Positions 1-6,937 of a stretch of 64,000 bases of DNA are shown here, piece by piece; position 1 is the first letter of the stretch, and the number at the start of each line of letters is the position of its first letter. A program made the position numbers and the translations under genes. A model generated the notes under the pieces. The model ran no database searches and was not told the origin of the DNA. It saw nothing but the letters and a program-made list of their open reading frames with translations. This DNA is from Algoriphagus iocasae (GTDB lineage: Bacteria; Bacteroidota; Bacteroidia; Cytophagales; Cyclobacteriaceae). The DNA is taken from assembly GCF_014206875.1 (NCBI RefSeq), contig NZ_JACIJO010000003.1:474066-538065 (forward strand), written 5' to 3'.

Positions 1-1
1 C

Positions 2-454
2 GAAACTTGCGAATCAATCATTTCAGGCTACACCACCTGTCCGGATATTTTTCATGAAGGAGACGAGGCATTTTACAGCCCATCCAAAGATTTAATCAAT
101 ATGCCGGAAAAGGAATCCTTCAAAGGAGACGAGCAATATTATTCTGTTCTTTTTCATGAAATGATCCATAGCACAGGCCATTCGATCAGATTAGGAAGAT
201 TTGTCGAAAGACCGGCTTTGGTTGGTTTTGGTTCGGTGGAATATTCAAAAGAGGAATTGATTGCCGAAATGGGAGCCAGTTTTTTGAATGCTTTTGCCGG
301 AATCAAGGATGCCAATTTCAAAAACTCCTTGGCCTACCTGAAAGGATGGTTTAAACCACTTCAGGAAGATCCAAAAATGCTGATTTATGCAGCCCAAAAA
401 GCACATCAAGCAGCCAATTACATCCTTGGAATTGACCAAGAAGGGGAGGAGTAA
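2..454 (+). CDS. ArdC-like antirestriction protein, C-terminal part (5' end outside window)
   Basis: The reading frame is open from base 2, so this is the last 150 residues of a longer protein. It carries a zincin-type metallopeptidase signature, FHEMIH followed by a conserved STGH (bases about 152-181), preceded by a Y-x-P-x-x-D-x-I-x-M-P segment. This combination is typical of the C-terminal polyvalent metallopeptidase domain of ArdC/DUF1738 proteins, whose N-terminal domain binds single-stranded DNA and which protect incoming plasmids or integrative elements from restriction. The two His and the Glu needed for zinc binding and catalysis are present, so the enzyme looks intact at this end. 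Small unknown genes follow, which fits a mobile-element remnant. The family is well supported; antirestriction function is inferred. Confidence 0.85.
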   Translation, partial: ETCESIISGYTTCPDIFHEGDEAFYSPSKDLINMPEKESFKGDEQYYSVLFHEMIHSTGHSIRLGRFVERPALVGFGSVEYSKEELIAEMGASFLNAFAGIKDANFKNSLAYLKGWFKPLQEDPKMLIYAAQKAHQAANYILGIDQEGEE

Positions 455-580
455 TTCTCCTTTTTTTTGTCAATTTTTTCTTTCCATCCACCAAAAAAAA
501 TCGACCCCCTTCGGTGGTACTTCTGAATAGGAGAGAAATTCTTGCAGGAAGTTTATCGCTCCACTAAATCAAAAAAGACC

Positions 581-796
581 ATGAATGATGGAGCTAAAAA
601 ACGGAAGAAATCAGGTTGCAGAATCCCTACTATAGATCAAATCAGGGATTATTTCTTAACCAACAGGTTTGGAATAGAAGAAGGGGAGCTTTTCTTTTTC
701 TTCCACCGATCAACTTATTGGCGTTCGCAGTCTGGGGATCCAATTGGAGATTGGATGAAAGCAGCAGACAGGTGGATGTGGAATTTGGAAAACTGA
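581..796 (+). CDS. Small protein with a replisome-organiser-like C-terminal motif
   Basis: This encodes 71 residues from the ATG at 581. A longer TTG start at 542 is possible but less likely. The N-terminus is lysine-rich. The rest follows a P-T-x-x-x-I-x-x-Y-F pattern, an acidic stretch, an aromatic run (FFFF), and a closing W-x-x-x-x-G-x-x-I-x-D-W-x-x-A-x-x-x-W arrangement. I recognise this spacing from the C-terminal segment of phage and mobile-element replisome organiser (DnaD/DnaT-like) proteins, where it is normally fused to a winged helix. Here it stands alone. It follows the ArdC-like gene by about 130 bases on the same strand, so a mobile-element origin is plausible. Function is unproven. 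Confidence 0.6.
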   Translation: MNDGAKKRKKSGCRIPTIDQIRDYFLTNRFGIEEGELFFFFHRSTYWRSQSGDPIGDWMKAADRWMWNLEN

Positions 797-907
797 CAGG
801 TTTTTGGATTAGTTAGGAATCTTCAATCTTCTAATCTTGGAGAAATAGGCATTATCAAAAAGTGATTGGTTCTTGCAAGATTTTTTTCTAGTGTTTAAAA
901 TGTTGAC

Positions 908-1159
908 ATGGATTTGTCAAGAAAATTAACACTCGAAGAGGAAAGTCTCCGGGAAGAATTGGTGACCTTGGAGGAGCGTATCAGATTGAAGATTCGAAGG
1001 ATCTGTGAAACCAATTTGAAGTTGCCTTATGAGCGACTCGCAGCGGGTCGGCACCTAAAGGAATTGTGCTTGTTGGCGATTGCATCAATAGACAATGGAG
1101 ATGAAATCACGTTAGCGGCCAGTTTGAGGGAATTAAGAGAAAAGGGGATAAATATTTGA
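908..1159 (+). CDS. Small helical protein of unknown function
   Basis: This encodes 83 residues and starts at an ATG. The protein is strongly charged and predicted all-helical: an E/L-rich N-terminal helix with a heptad-like pattern (residues about 7-35), then two shorter amphipathic helices. It has no signal peptide, no membrane segment and only two cysteines. It lies in the same orientation as the two preceding accessory genes and converges on the small membrane-protein gene that ends 14 bases downstream. I recognise no family. Codon use is compatible with a real gene, but the short length keeps confidence moderate. Confidence 0.5.
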   Translation: MDLSRKLTLEEESLREELVTLEERIRLKIRRICETNLKLPYERLAAGRHLKELCLLAIASIDNGDEITLAASLRELREKGINI

Positions 1160-1173
1160 AATTTCGGATACGT

Positions 1174-1374
1174 TTAAAGCTTATCCAAAATTTCCCGAAT
1201 CAACCGCTCCCTGTCCAGTTCCTTTTTTCTTTTTGTCCGTAGGCTTAAGATGTAAAGTATCCAAATCCCCCACGCAACTGCAAAAAGCAGAAAAGGATTT
1301 TCTGCTCCCAATGCTCCAATCATTGCAATGAAGCTGATGAAAATAGTTCCTAAAAATTTGATGGTTGGCCACAT
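1174..1374 (-). CDS. Small inner-membrane protein, unknown function
   Basis: This encodes 66 residues with ATG at the right end. Two hydrophobic segments are obvious, residues about 5-22 and 27-45, followed by a highly basic and then acidic cytoplasmic tail (RTKRKKELDRERLIREILDKL region). By the positive-inside rule the C-terminus should be cytoplasmic. It is convergent with the preceding small gene, with 14 bases between their stops, and no neighbour suggests a role. The coding potential rests on the clean two-helix topology. No family is recognised. Confidence 0.55.
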   Translation of the reverse strand: MWPTIKFLGTIFISFIAMIGALGAENPFLLFAVAWGIWILYILSLRTKRKKELDRERLIREILDKL

Positions 1375-1703
1375 GATTGAACGGTTTGATAATCAATATA
1401 CTATTTTACGGTTTTGGATCAAAGCGTGTTGGGTTTTACATATAAATAAATAAAAAAGTATTTATATAAATATGTGTTCAAATCTGTTTCGAATTTTCAA
1501 AGTCTGATCAATCGAGACGTGAACGCAAAAGCTGGTATTAGAATGGTACTAATAAAGGCCTTGGATAAAGTTTTGGTTAGTAGGGAATTAGTGGCTGTGT
1601 TTATGATTACACTTCTGAATGAAATACTCTGGACTGTGCCTTGTTTGGAAAACTAGTTTCAAAAATAATGACATGCCCATAACTATCCTTTAATCTCGAC
1701 CAA
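1375..1703. other. Intergenic stretch without a convincing gene
   Basis: These 329 bases are very A+T rich around 1441-1475. A 60-codon frame begins at a GTG at 1474, but its product shows no family pattern and I do not accept it. Bases 1640-1703 are the leader of the metallophosphoesterase gene. No hairpin terminator, tRNA or repeat stands out. Confidence 0.5.
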
Positions 1704-2381
1704 ATGGAAAATAACTTAATCATTGCCTTCGGAGACATCCACGGCTGCTATCAAGCCGCTGCCAAAGCCGTCAGGCTCAGCGAAGAATTGGATGCAAAAG
1801 CAATATTCCTCGGTGATTATGTAGATCGAGGTCCATCGGCAGTCAAAACACTTCAGATCCTAATCGAAGCCCAAAAGAAACATCCTGATTGGATCTTTAT
1901 CAGGGGAAATCATGATCAGATGCTTTTGGACTTGATTGAGGAAAAAGCGAGTCCCATGGATATCGGTACCGTTCTCAATGGTGAATTTGACTATTGGCAA
2001 GCAGCTAAGTCTTTCTTCGAGTGGAAGGAATTAGATGCTGAGGGAAGGAAAGCAATTTATGATTTCTTAAATGGAACCATCCTATTTCACGAAACCCGAG
2101 ATTTTATCTTTTGCCATGCTGTCTTGCGAGATACGGGTGAGGAACTTGGAAAAAAGTCAATGGATGAATTGATGTGGAATTATGATTATGAGCCACATTG
2201 GACCGGGAAGCGCTTTATTCATGGCCACTTACCGATAAGGAGTGTAAGTGAAACAGGGCAGGGCATCAATATCAATACCTGCTGTGGATATGGTGGGCTG
2301 CTTACTGGGTTGATATTTGATGAAATCAATCCAACCGATTATTCCACGATTCAAATCTCTGAAAATGGGGGTTTAGCTTAG
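1704..2381 (+). CDS. Serine/threonine-phosphatase-type metallophosphoesterase
   Basis: This encodes 225 residues. All three signature blocks of the PPP/calcineurin-like superfamily are in order: GDIHG at residues 10-14, GDYVDRG at 37-43 and GNHD at 68-71, with the later metal-ligand histidines in FCHAV and FIHGHLP. These residues bind a dinuclear metal centre that hydrolyses phosphoesters. The size matches bacterial PrpA/PrpB and diadenosine-tetraphosphatase-like enzymes. The natural substrate (phosphoprotein, Ap4A or another nucleotide) cannot be read from the sequence. There is no signal peptide, so it is cytoplasmic. It is transcribed alone. Confidence 0.93.
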   Translation: MENNLIIAFGDIHGCYQAAAKAVRLSEELDAKAIFLGDYVDRGPSAVKTLQILIEAQKKHPDWIFIRGNHDQMLLDLIEEKASPMDIGTVLNGEFDYWQAAKSFFEWKELDAEGRKAIYDFLNGTILFHETRDFIFCHAVLRDTGEELGKKSMDELMWNYDYEPHWTGKRFIHGHLPIRSVSETGQGININTCCGYGGLLTGLIFDEINPTDYSTIQISENGGLA

Positions 2382-2587
2382 GCCTAATTGGAAAAATCAA
2401 AAAAATGGAATCTCATAGTAAAGCAGCAATGTTTATATTTGAAAAATAGTCACCTACATATTTGGCCCAGAAAAAAGTGTGATCCAATTTCACATTTCGC
2501 CACTAGCTGGAATGCAAGAGATTGAAGTTCTTTATTGGGATTAGTTTTTCGTAAGTTCAATCCAAACTAATCCATTTATCTGAATTC

Positions 2588-2773
2588 ATGCTGGAGCCAC
2601 TCCTTATCGTCACGTTATTTCTCGGATCTGGATTTGTACTTTCCTTGGTCCAAGATTCACATTTGAAGAGGCCATTCCTTTCGAAGGTGGGATTTAGGCT
2701 AGTTAGCTTTGGTTCCTTCAGCTTTTTCATTTTGGGATCTTTTGCGGCATTGAAGTTTCTTTTTGGTTTCTAA
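2588..2773 (+). CDS. Small two-helix membrane protein, unknown
   Basis: This encodes 61 residues from an ATG. Hydrophobic segments at residues about 3-20 and 37-60 flank a short polar, basic loop (DSHLKRPFLSK), giving a hairpin with both termini on the same side. No family is recognised. It lies 206 bases beyond the metallophosphoesterase and has no visible operon partner. The composition is that of a genuine small membrane protein, but no independent support is available. Confidence 0.45.
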   Translation: MLEPLLIVTLFLGSGFVLSLVQDSHLKRPFLSKVGFRLVSFGSFSFFILGSFAALKFLFGF

Positions 2774-2785
2774 AATTTTTTGCAA

Positions 2786-2827
2786 TTCGTACAGCTCGTA
2801 CGCATCGTACACCTCGCACCGTACGAA
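2786..2827. repeat. GTAC-rich short repeat cluster
   Basis: The stretch contains four GTAC cores in 42 bases, three of them in the context TCGTAC. It opens with TTCGTAC and closes with GTACGAA, so the outer arms are inverted. It is distinctly richer in G+C than its surroundings. It could form alternative hairpins. No function is known to me. Confidence 0.5.
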
Positions 2828-3044
2828 GTGTTCGAGGATCGATATTTGAAAAGATTCAATTGAAGTTCCAGGTAGATAGATCCCAGGATTTGATCAATTA
2901 CAGGTTGAAGGGAAGTCCCTGAAAACTTTTCAAAAAAACAGCGGACAAGTTCTATTGGGGAAACGTTGGGACGAAACGTGGAAGTATCAATTCAAAAATC
3001 AGACAGATTCGCTACTGAATTAGCTACTGACTCCAAAAAATAAA

Positions 3045-3075
3045 CCCTAACTACCAATATTTCAGGCAGTTAGGG
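3045..3075 (-). terminator. Hairpin terminator of tRNA-Ser
   Basis: The 8-bp arms CCCTAACT and AGTTAGGG are separated by 15 bases. Read on the minus strand, the hairpin is followed by a T-rich run (TTTATTTTTT). It lies just downstream of the tRNA-Ser 3' end. Confidence 0.65.
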
Positions 3076-3085
3076 TGTTTGTTTG

Positions 3086-3174
3086 CAGAGAGTGGGGGAT
3101 TCGAACCCCCGGTACGGTTTGACCCGTACGACAGTTTAGCAAACTGCTGGTTTAAGCCACTCACCCAACTCTCT
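3086..3174 (-). tRNA. tRNA-Ser(GCU)
   Basis: This is an 89-base class II tRNA. The acceptor stem AGAGAGT pairs with ACTCTCT, with discriminator G at 3086. The T arm is GGGGG-TTCGAAT-CCCCC. The anticodon loop TTGCTAA has anticodon GCT at plus-strand bases 3138-3140, and the long variable arm (GTACGGGTCAAACCGTAC region) is typical of serine tRNAs. It decodes AGC/AGU. CCA is not encoded. Its 3' end points left, towards the accessory region with the ArdC-like gene, which is the usual geometry for integrative elements at tRNA genes. Confidence 0.96.
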
Positions 3175-3360
3175 CTGTCACCTTTCTGTAGATTTGGAAG
3201 GAATAAATACCCTTCCTTCTCCTAAGGCGTTGCAAATATAAATCAATTGATAAGATTATAACAAAAATATAGGAGATAGAAATTAATTCTAAATTACTTT
3301 TTCGATAAAATACTGACTATCAAAAGAAATAATTTTATGACAATTGATGCTAAAGTTTAA

Positions 3361-3382
3361 AAATACCCAGTACTGGGTATTT
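3361..3382 (+). promoter_or_regulatory. 22-bp perfect palindrome, probable operator
   Basis: The 22 bases read identically on both strands, with core TACCCAGTACTGGGTA. The centre lies about 43 bases upstream of the transcription start expected from the -7 box at 3402-3409, the usual position for an activator site. It covers the place where a -33 box would be, and none is evident there. A T-run follows it, so a terminator hairpin is an alternative, but no upstream gene is available for it to end. Confidence 0.5.
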
Positions 3383-3401
3383 TTTTTGAGAAATGGTTTT
3401 C

Positions 3402-3409
3402 TAAATTTG
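3402..3409 (+). promoter_or_regulatory. Bacteroidota -7 promoter box
   Basis: TAAATTTG matches the TAnnTTTG consensus exactly. It lies about 20 bases before the ATG of the small gene at 3430. No TTG at proper -33 distance is seen, which suggests activator dependence. Confidence 0.5.
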
Positions 3410-3429
3410 ATCTTTAACCAATTATTAAT

Positions 3430-3681
3430 ATGCTAATACAGACGAATAAGGGTAATTTTTTGATTGAAAGAAATCAACCTAAGTCGGATTTTGTCAGAAT
3501 TAAAACTAATTCTAAAGAAGAACTGGAAAGATTTTTTGGCTCCCTCCAAATTGACTTTTCTCAGAATTCTGAATTTCCCTATCAGGTGTGTGCCTGCAAA
3601 CAGGAATTTGCAAATGCACTAATCTTGATGGTGAAAGAAATTGAATATTCTGATTTTCAACAAAATGATCTGGTTAATTAA
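3430..3681 (+). CDS. Small soluble protein of unknown function behind a palindromic operator
   Basis: This encodes 83 residues from an ATG. The protein looks like a small alpha/beta domain: beta strand MLIQTNKGNFLIE, a polar turn, strand FVRIKT, then helix KEELERFFGSL, with two cysteines in a V-C-A-C-K motif near residue 58. It has no signal peptide or membrane segment. The gene is monocistronic. It has its own -7 box and palindrome upstream and a strong hairpin terminator downstream (3712-3742). This self-contained, tightly controlled layout suggests a regulatory or stress-linked product. I recognise no family. Confidence 0.6.
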   Translation: MLIQTNKGNFLIERNQPKSDFVRIKTNSKEELERFFGSLQIDFSQNSEFPYQVCACKQEFANALILMVKEIEYSDFQQNDLVN

Positions 3682-3711
3682 ACTTATCTAAAAATAATTC
3701 TATTTATTTTT

Positions 3712-3742
3712 AAAATGCTTTTCAGTGATGAAAAGCATTTTT
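3712..3742 (+). terminator. Intrinsic terminator after the small gene at 3430
   Basis: AAAATGCTTTTC pairs with GAAAAGCATTTT around a 6-base loop and runs into T residues. It lies 30 bases after the stop codon. Confidence 0.85.
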
Positions 3743-3904
3743 TGTTTACCTACTTACTTTTTAATGACAGTTAAAGAATAATCATTGGATATATCTGTTT
3801 TTCAAGTATTTAATTCTAAAAAACCTCCTTTTTTTTATTGAATATTTTTATCAATATTTCGCATTGAATATTAAGGAAGTTATCACCTACCACTTCTTTC
3901 TATC

Positions 3905-5197
3905 GTGATTAGTGCAGAAAAAATAGAGGAACTCAAACCTGAGGTATTAATGGACTCTGACCATTTTTACTGGGTCATCTTGGATGTAGAAGGTTGTATC
4001 ATGAATGCAAATAGAATCTTTTTTGATTCTATGGTTGGATCATTGAATTCGGACTTTAAAGAAATTTTAAACGCTGAATCCAAGCTGAAATTTTCCAATT
4101 CCTTGGATGATTTATTTTCTTCACCGCAAGAAAAGCAACATCTACTTTTGGATTTATCTCTGGGAGATAAAGCTTCTAATTTTTGTTGGGAGTTTTCTAT
4201 AATCACTGATCCAAATATGGATTTGCTTGGGGTTGTGGGGATAGGAATTAATTTGAGTGATCTGGACCGTGGATTTTCATGGGATAAACTCAAAAATGTT
4301 CTTGAATTTTCAAGTCTCCGACTTGATCCCGATTTCAATGTGATCGATGTAGAAGAGAATGTTTGCAAATGGTTAGGTGCAAGTCCTGAAAAAATCATTG
4401 GTCAAAATCCATTTAATACCTTCCTCACTCCAGTAGAGGATAGGAAGATGGAAAAATTAAAACGCTTAGATAGTCTTTCTTCAACTTGCTTATTACTTAA
4501 AAGGACAACTGATGATTGTCAATATTCCGGCCTTATATTGGCCGCTAAAGATGGGTTTCAACTTTTTTTATTACCAAAAATGAAAGAGCATTTTCCATCC
4601 AATATCATCAAACCCTTTGATGAAAACCTGCTGATGGCTATTCCAGGATCCGTTTGGATAGTGGATTCAGAAATGAGGATTTTACAACAGAATAAATCTG
4701 GAAAGAACCTCTCCAGGTCCTGGAAAGGAAAGTCATTTTCTGAAGGTTCCTTGTTTCATTTTGACGTTAAAAATTCTGTGTTCGGTGGTTTGGTGGAAAA
4801 AGTGAAATCCTGCCAGGATTCCGGTCAAGCCGAAGAGCTTGAGCTCAGATTGAAGTTTCACCCAAATGATTATGGTCATTGGAAAATCTCAATAAAACCT
4901 CTTAATAATAATTTTGGTGAAAGAATCGCGGTATTAATCCAAGTCATTGATATTTCTTCTTTTGGAAATAAAATTCGCAAAGTGGAATTTGAAAACCAGA
5001 AACTTAAGGAATTGGCTTTGAAGCCTTCCCATATTCTGAGATCGCCCCTTTCTTCCATGCTGGGATTATTGGATTTAATAGATCCGAATCAGCTGGATAT
5101 AGAAAATCAAAAATACTTCTCGTATTTGAAGCCTTTGGCCAAAGAGCTTGATAGTGTAATTCGGTCCAATGCTAAAAAAATGAGCGTTTTTGATTAA
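3905..5197 (+). CDS. Multi-PAS protein ending in a histidine-kinase dimerisation domain without ATPase
   Basis: This encodes 430 residues from a GTG start at 3905; the next in-frame ATG at 3950 would remove part of the first domain. Three PAS-like modules can be seen, at about residues 17-120, 130-235 and 238-350, each with the aromatic and glycine pattern of a ligand-sensing fold. A short coiled linker follows, then SHILRSPLSSMLGLL at about residues 374-388. This matches the H-box of HisKA domains (F-S-H-E-L-R-T-P-L), including the phospho-accepting His. The protein ends about 50 residues later, so the whole ATP-binding CA domain is absent. There is no membrane segment, so it is cytoplasmic. 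It may be phosphorylated in trans or act as a sensory dimer. The domain assignment is good and the role is open. Confidence 0.8.
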   Translation: MISAEKIEELKPEVLMDSDHFYWVILDVEGCIMNANRIFFDSMVGSLNSDFKEILNAESKLKFSNSLDDLFSSPQEKQHLLLDLSLGDKASNFCWEFSIITDPNMDLLGVVGIGINLSDLDRGFSWDKLKNVLEFSSLRLDPDFNVIDVEENVCKWLGASPEKIIGQNPFNTFLTPVEDRKMEKLKRLDSLSSTCLLLKRTTDDCQYSGLILAAKDGFQLFLLPKMKEHFPSNIIKPFDENLLMAIPGSVWIVDSEMRILQQNKSGKNLSRSWKGKSFSEGSLFHFDVKNSVFGGLVEKVKSCQDSGQAEELELRLKFHPNDYGHWKISIKPLNNNFGERIAVLIQVIDISSFGNKIRKVEFENQKLKELALKPSHILRSPLSSMLGLLDLIDPNQLDIENQKYFSYLKPLAKELDSVIRSNAKKMSVFD

Positions 5198-6732
5198 AAT
5201 AATCCTTTAACATCCATTTCTGAAAGCTGAGCGGGGATAACTAATCCTCCCAGAGGAATTCTTTCTCCAGAAATATAGATTTCTGATTTTTCTTTGAATA
5301 CGATTCCTTCAGTTTGGGAGGTAATAGAAAGACTTCCTAAAATTGTTTTTCTTTTTGTCCCTGAAAAGAAATCAGTCCCCGAAAAGCTGGAAAGTAGCCA
5401 GATAAATGATTGGGAATTTAACCCTGAATTATCGTATCCAAGTAGAATTATCTCCTCTCCATTTTCGCTGATATCAGCTCCCGTAATTAATCCCTTAGAG
5501 TCAAATTCTTCTTTAGAGGATAAAACTTGGGCCTGATTGAGATCATCAAGAATATAGTGTCTTGTCTTATTGTTTTCCCAGTTTTTCGTAAACAAGTGAA
5601 GTTTGCCATTGAGGTAGAAAAAGCTTTCACAGTCGTAATTATTGGCATTCGGTTTACTGGAAAAGTCTACTTGGTCTTGATAGGAAAATGGAATTGTTTC
5701 TGCTGAAACTTCGGTGGAATTGAGTAAATCTGAAATTGGGATTTTTAAGACGTTTAGATCTTTTCTGTTGCCATAGTTATTGCCAAAATCCCCTATGAAC
5801 AAGTGAGTAGAACTTGTAGTCAAATCTTCCCAATCTTTATTAGTAGCATTGATCACTGTAATCTCCCTGATCAGCTCACCTGTTAGTGGATTTAATTCTT
5901 GGATTTTAGGATCATTCCCTCCGTCATTGATGGAAAAATATCGGTCTCCAATTTTTGCCAAACCTGAACTTTCTCCCATTTGTTGGGCTAAGGAAATATC
6001 AGTCAAAGGCTTTATGAAAGTAGGCTTGTTTTCACTGTCCAAAAGAATGTCATCCATTTTTATATCAAAATCATTTTCATCAAAATCAAACAGGGTAGTT
6101 TCTCCCTCTTTTAAAATGAACTTGTTGTTATGCTGAAAGGAAACACTCTTATTTACTATTCTGAATTTATTTTCTGGTGGTACGGTGGTTAATTCTGTAC
6201 TCGTTTTTATGCCTCCTTTAATATAACAATAGTAAAAATCACCACTCTCAAAAAATGAGATGTCAGTAGGAGAGCTGAAAACTGGGTTAGTTGATAGATT
6301 TGTTTTTCTAATAGTTAAGAGTCCGAAATCAGAGCTGGCCAAAAGTGTTAAATTTTGCTGCTCTTGATTTAATTGCACCTCTCCACTAAGGTTAATTGGT
6401 AAATATTTTGAAAAATCACCCAGCTGCTGCATTCCAGAATACCTGAGTTTTCCCAGAGGTAATTCGATAGTGTAGGGCTTGTTGAAATCGTTTGGATCTA
6501 TCGTGATCTGGAAAGTCTCTCCATTCTCATGTTCAAATAAAACCACCAGATTTTCATCAAATTTATGGACCCAATTTTCATCGCTGGAAGGATTTTGACT
6601 GATGGGCATTCCATCTGCTCGTAAGCTTAAGCCTGTGATCGAAAGAATTCCATATCCAGACCTTGGCTTCTCATCTTCTTTGCAGGAAAATAGCAGGACA
6701 ATTGAAAAAATTAGAATCAGGTTTTTTGCCAT
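5194..6732 (-). CDS. Exported lipoprotein with beta-propeller-like C-terminal half
   Basis: I take the ATG at 6732, which gives MAKNLILIFSIVLLFSC, a clean lipoprotein signal with the acylated Cys at residue 17. An upstream start at 6756 only adds a non-signal extension. The mature protein has 512 codons in total. A roughly 200-residue N-terminal region shows alternating beta strands. From about residue 240 come repeated blade-like units (SSGLAKIGDRYFSINDGG, THLFIGDFGNN, YDCESFFYLNGKLHLFTKNW) typical of a propeller with SdiA-regulated or phytase-like resemblance. It is probably anchored in the outer membrane. The stop overlaps the end of the convergent PAS gene by 4 bases. Substrate unknown. 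Confidence 0.75.
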   Translation of the reverse strand: MAKNLILIFSIVLLFSCKEDEKPRSGYGILSITGLSLRADGMPISQNPSSDENWVHKFDENLVVLFEHENGETFQITIDPNDFNKPYTIELPLGKLRYSGMQQLGDFSKYLPINLSGEVQLNQEQQNLTLLASSDFGLLTIRKTNLSTNPVFSSPTDISFFESGDFYYCYIKGGIKTSTELTTVPPENKFRIVNKSVSFQHNNKFILKEGETTLFDFDENDFDIKMDDILLDSENKPTFIKPLTDISLAQQMGESSGLAKIGDRYFSINDGGNDPKIQELNPLTGELIREITVINATNKDWEDLTTSSTHLFIGDFGNNYGNRKDLNVLKIPISDLLNSTEVSAETIPFSYQDQVDFSSKPNANNYDCESFFYLNGKLHLFTKNWENNKTRHYILDDLNQAQVLSSKEEFDSKGLITGADISENGEEIILLGYDNSGLNSQSFIWLLSSFSGTDFFSGTKRKTILGSLSITSQTEGIVFKEKSEIYISGERIPLGGLVIPAQLSEMDVKGLF

Positions 6733-6758
6733 GTTTAAAAATAGAAAATATTTCAAAT

Positions 6759-6815
6759 GATTATCCGCGATGGAGACAGGAATTAAGTATTGAGTTTAGA
6801 AAGTCGCGGATAATC
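6759..6815. repeat. 12-bp inverted repeat upstream of the lipoprotein gene
   Basis: GATTATCCGCGA (6759-6770) and TCGCGGATAATC (6804-6815) are perfect inverse copies 33 bases apart. They lie in the leader of the lipoprotein gene that starts at 6732. They could be paired operators or a leader RNA stem. Confidence 0.5.
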
Positions 6816-6937
6816 TCGTCCATCGATAACAGTCCACTGTCCACATCACGTTGAAATATACTTCAACCACTTTTTTTTGGCTACTGGTAAGAAAGCGGAT
6901 ATAAATAATATTTAAAATTAAATGCTTGGCAACTGGT

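Larger units (their letters stand above)
2774..3085. other. Gene-free stretch with GTAC-rich repeat and tRNA terminator
   Basis: No acceptable reading frame is found in these 312 bases. The left end holds a GTAC-rich cluster (2786-2827), in which four GTAC tetranucleotides at irregular spacing are enclosed by TTCGTAC and its inverse GTACGAA. The right end holds the hairpin that terminates the tRNA-Ser transcript. The middle has no recognisable feature. Its position beside a tRNA gene makes it a possible scar of past integration. Confidence 0.45.

Noticed and set aside
1474-1656. A 60-codon plus-strand frame starting with GTG
   Set aside because: Its product has no recognisable pattern, the region is A+T-rich intergenic DNA, and the upstream context shows no promoter or ribosome-binding motif.
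3967-4398. 143-codon minus-strand frame inside the PAS protein gene
   Set aside because: It lies entirely antisense to a well-supported gene, and its Ser/Lys-rich product is the kind produced by the reverse of a coding frame.
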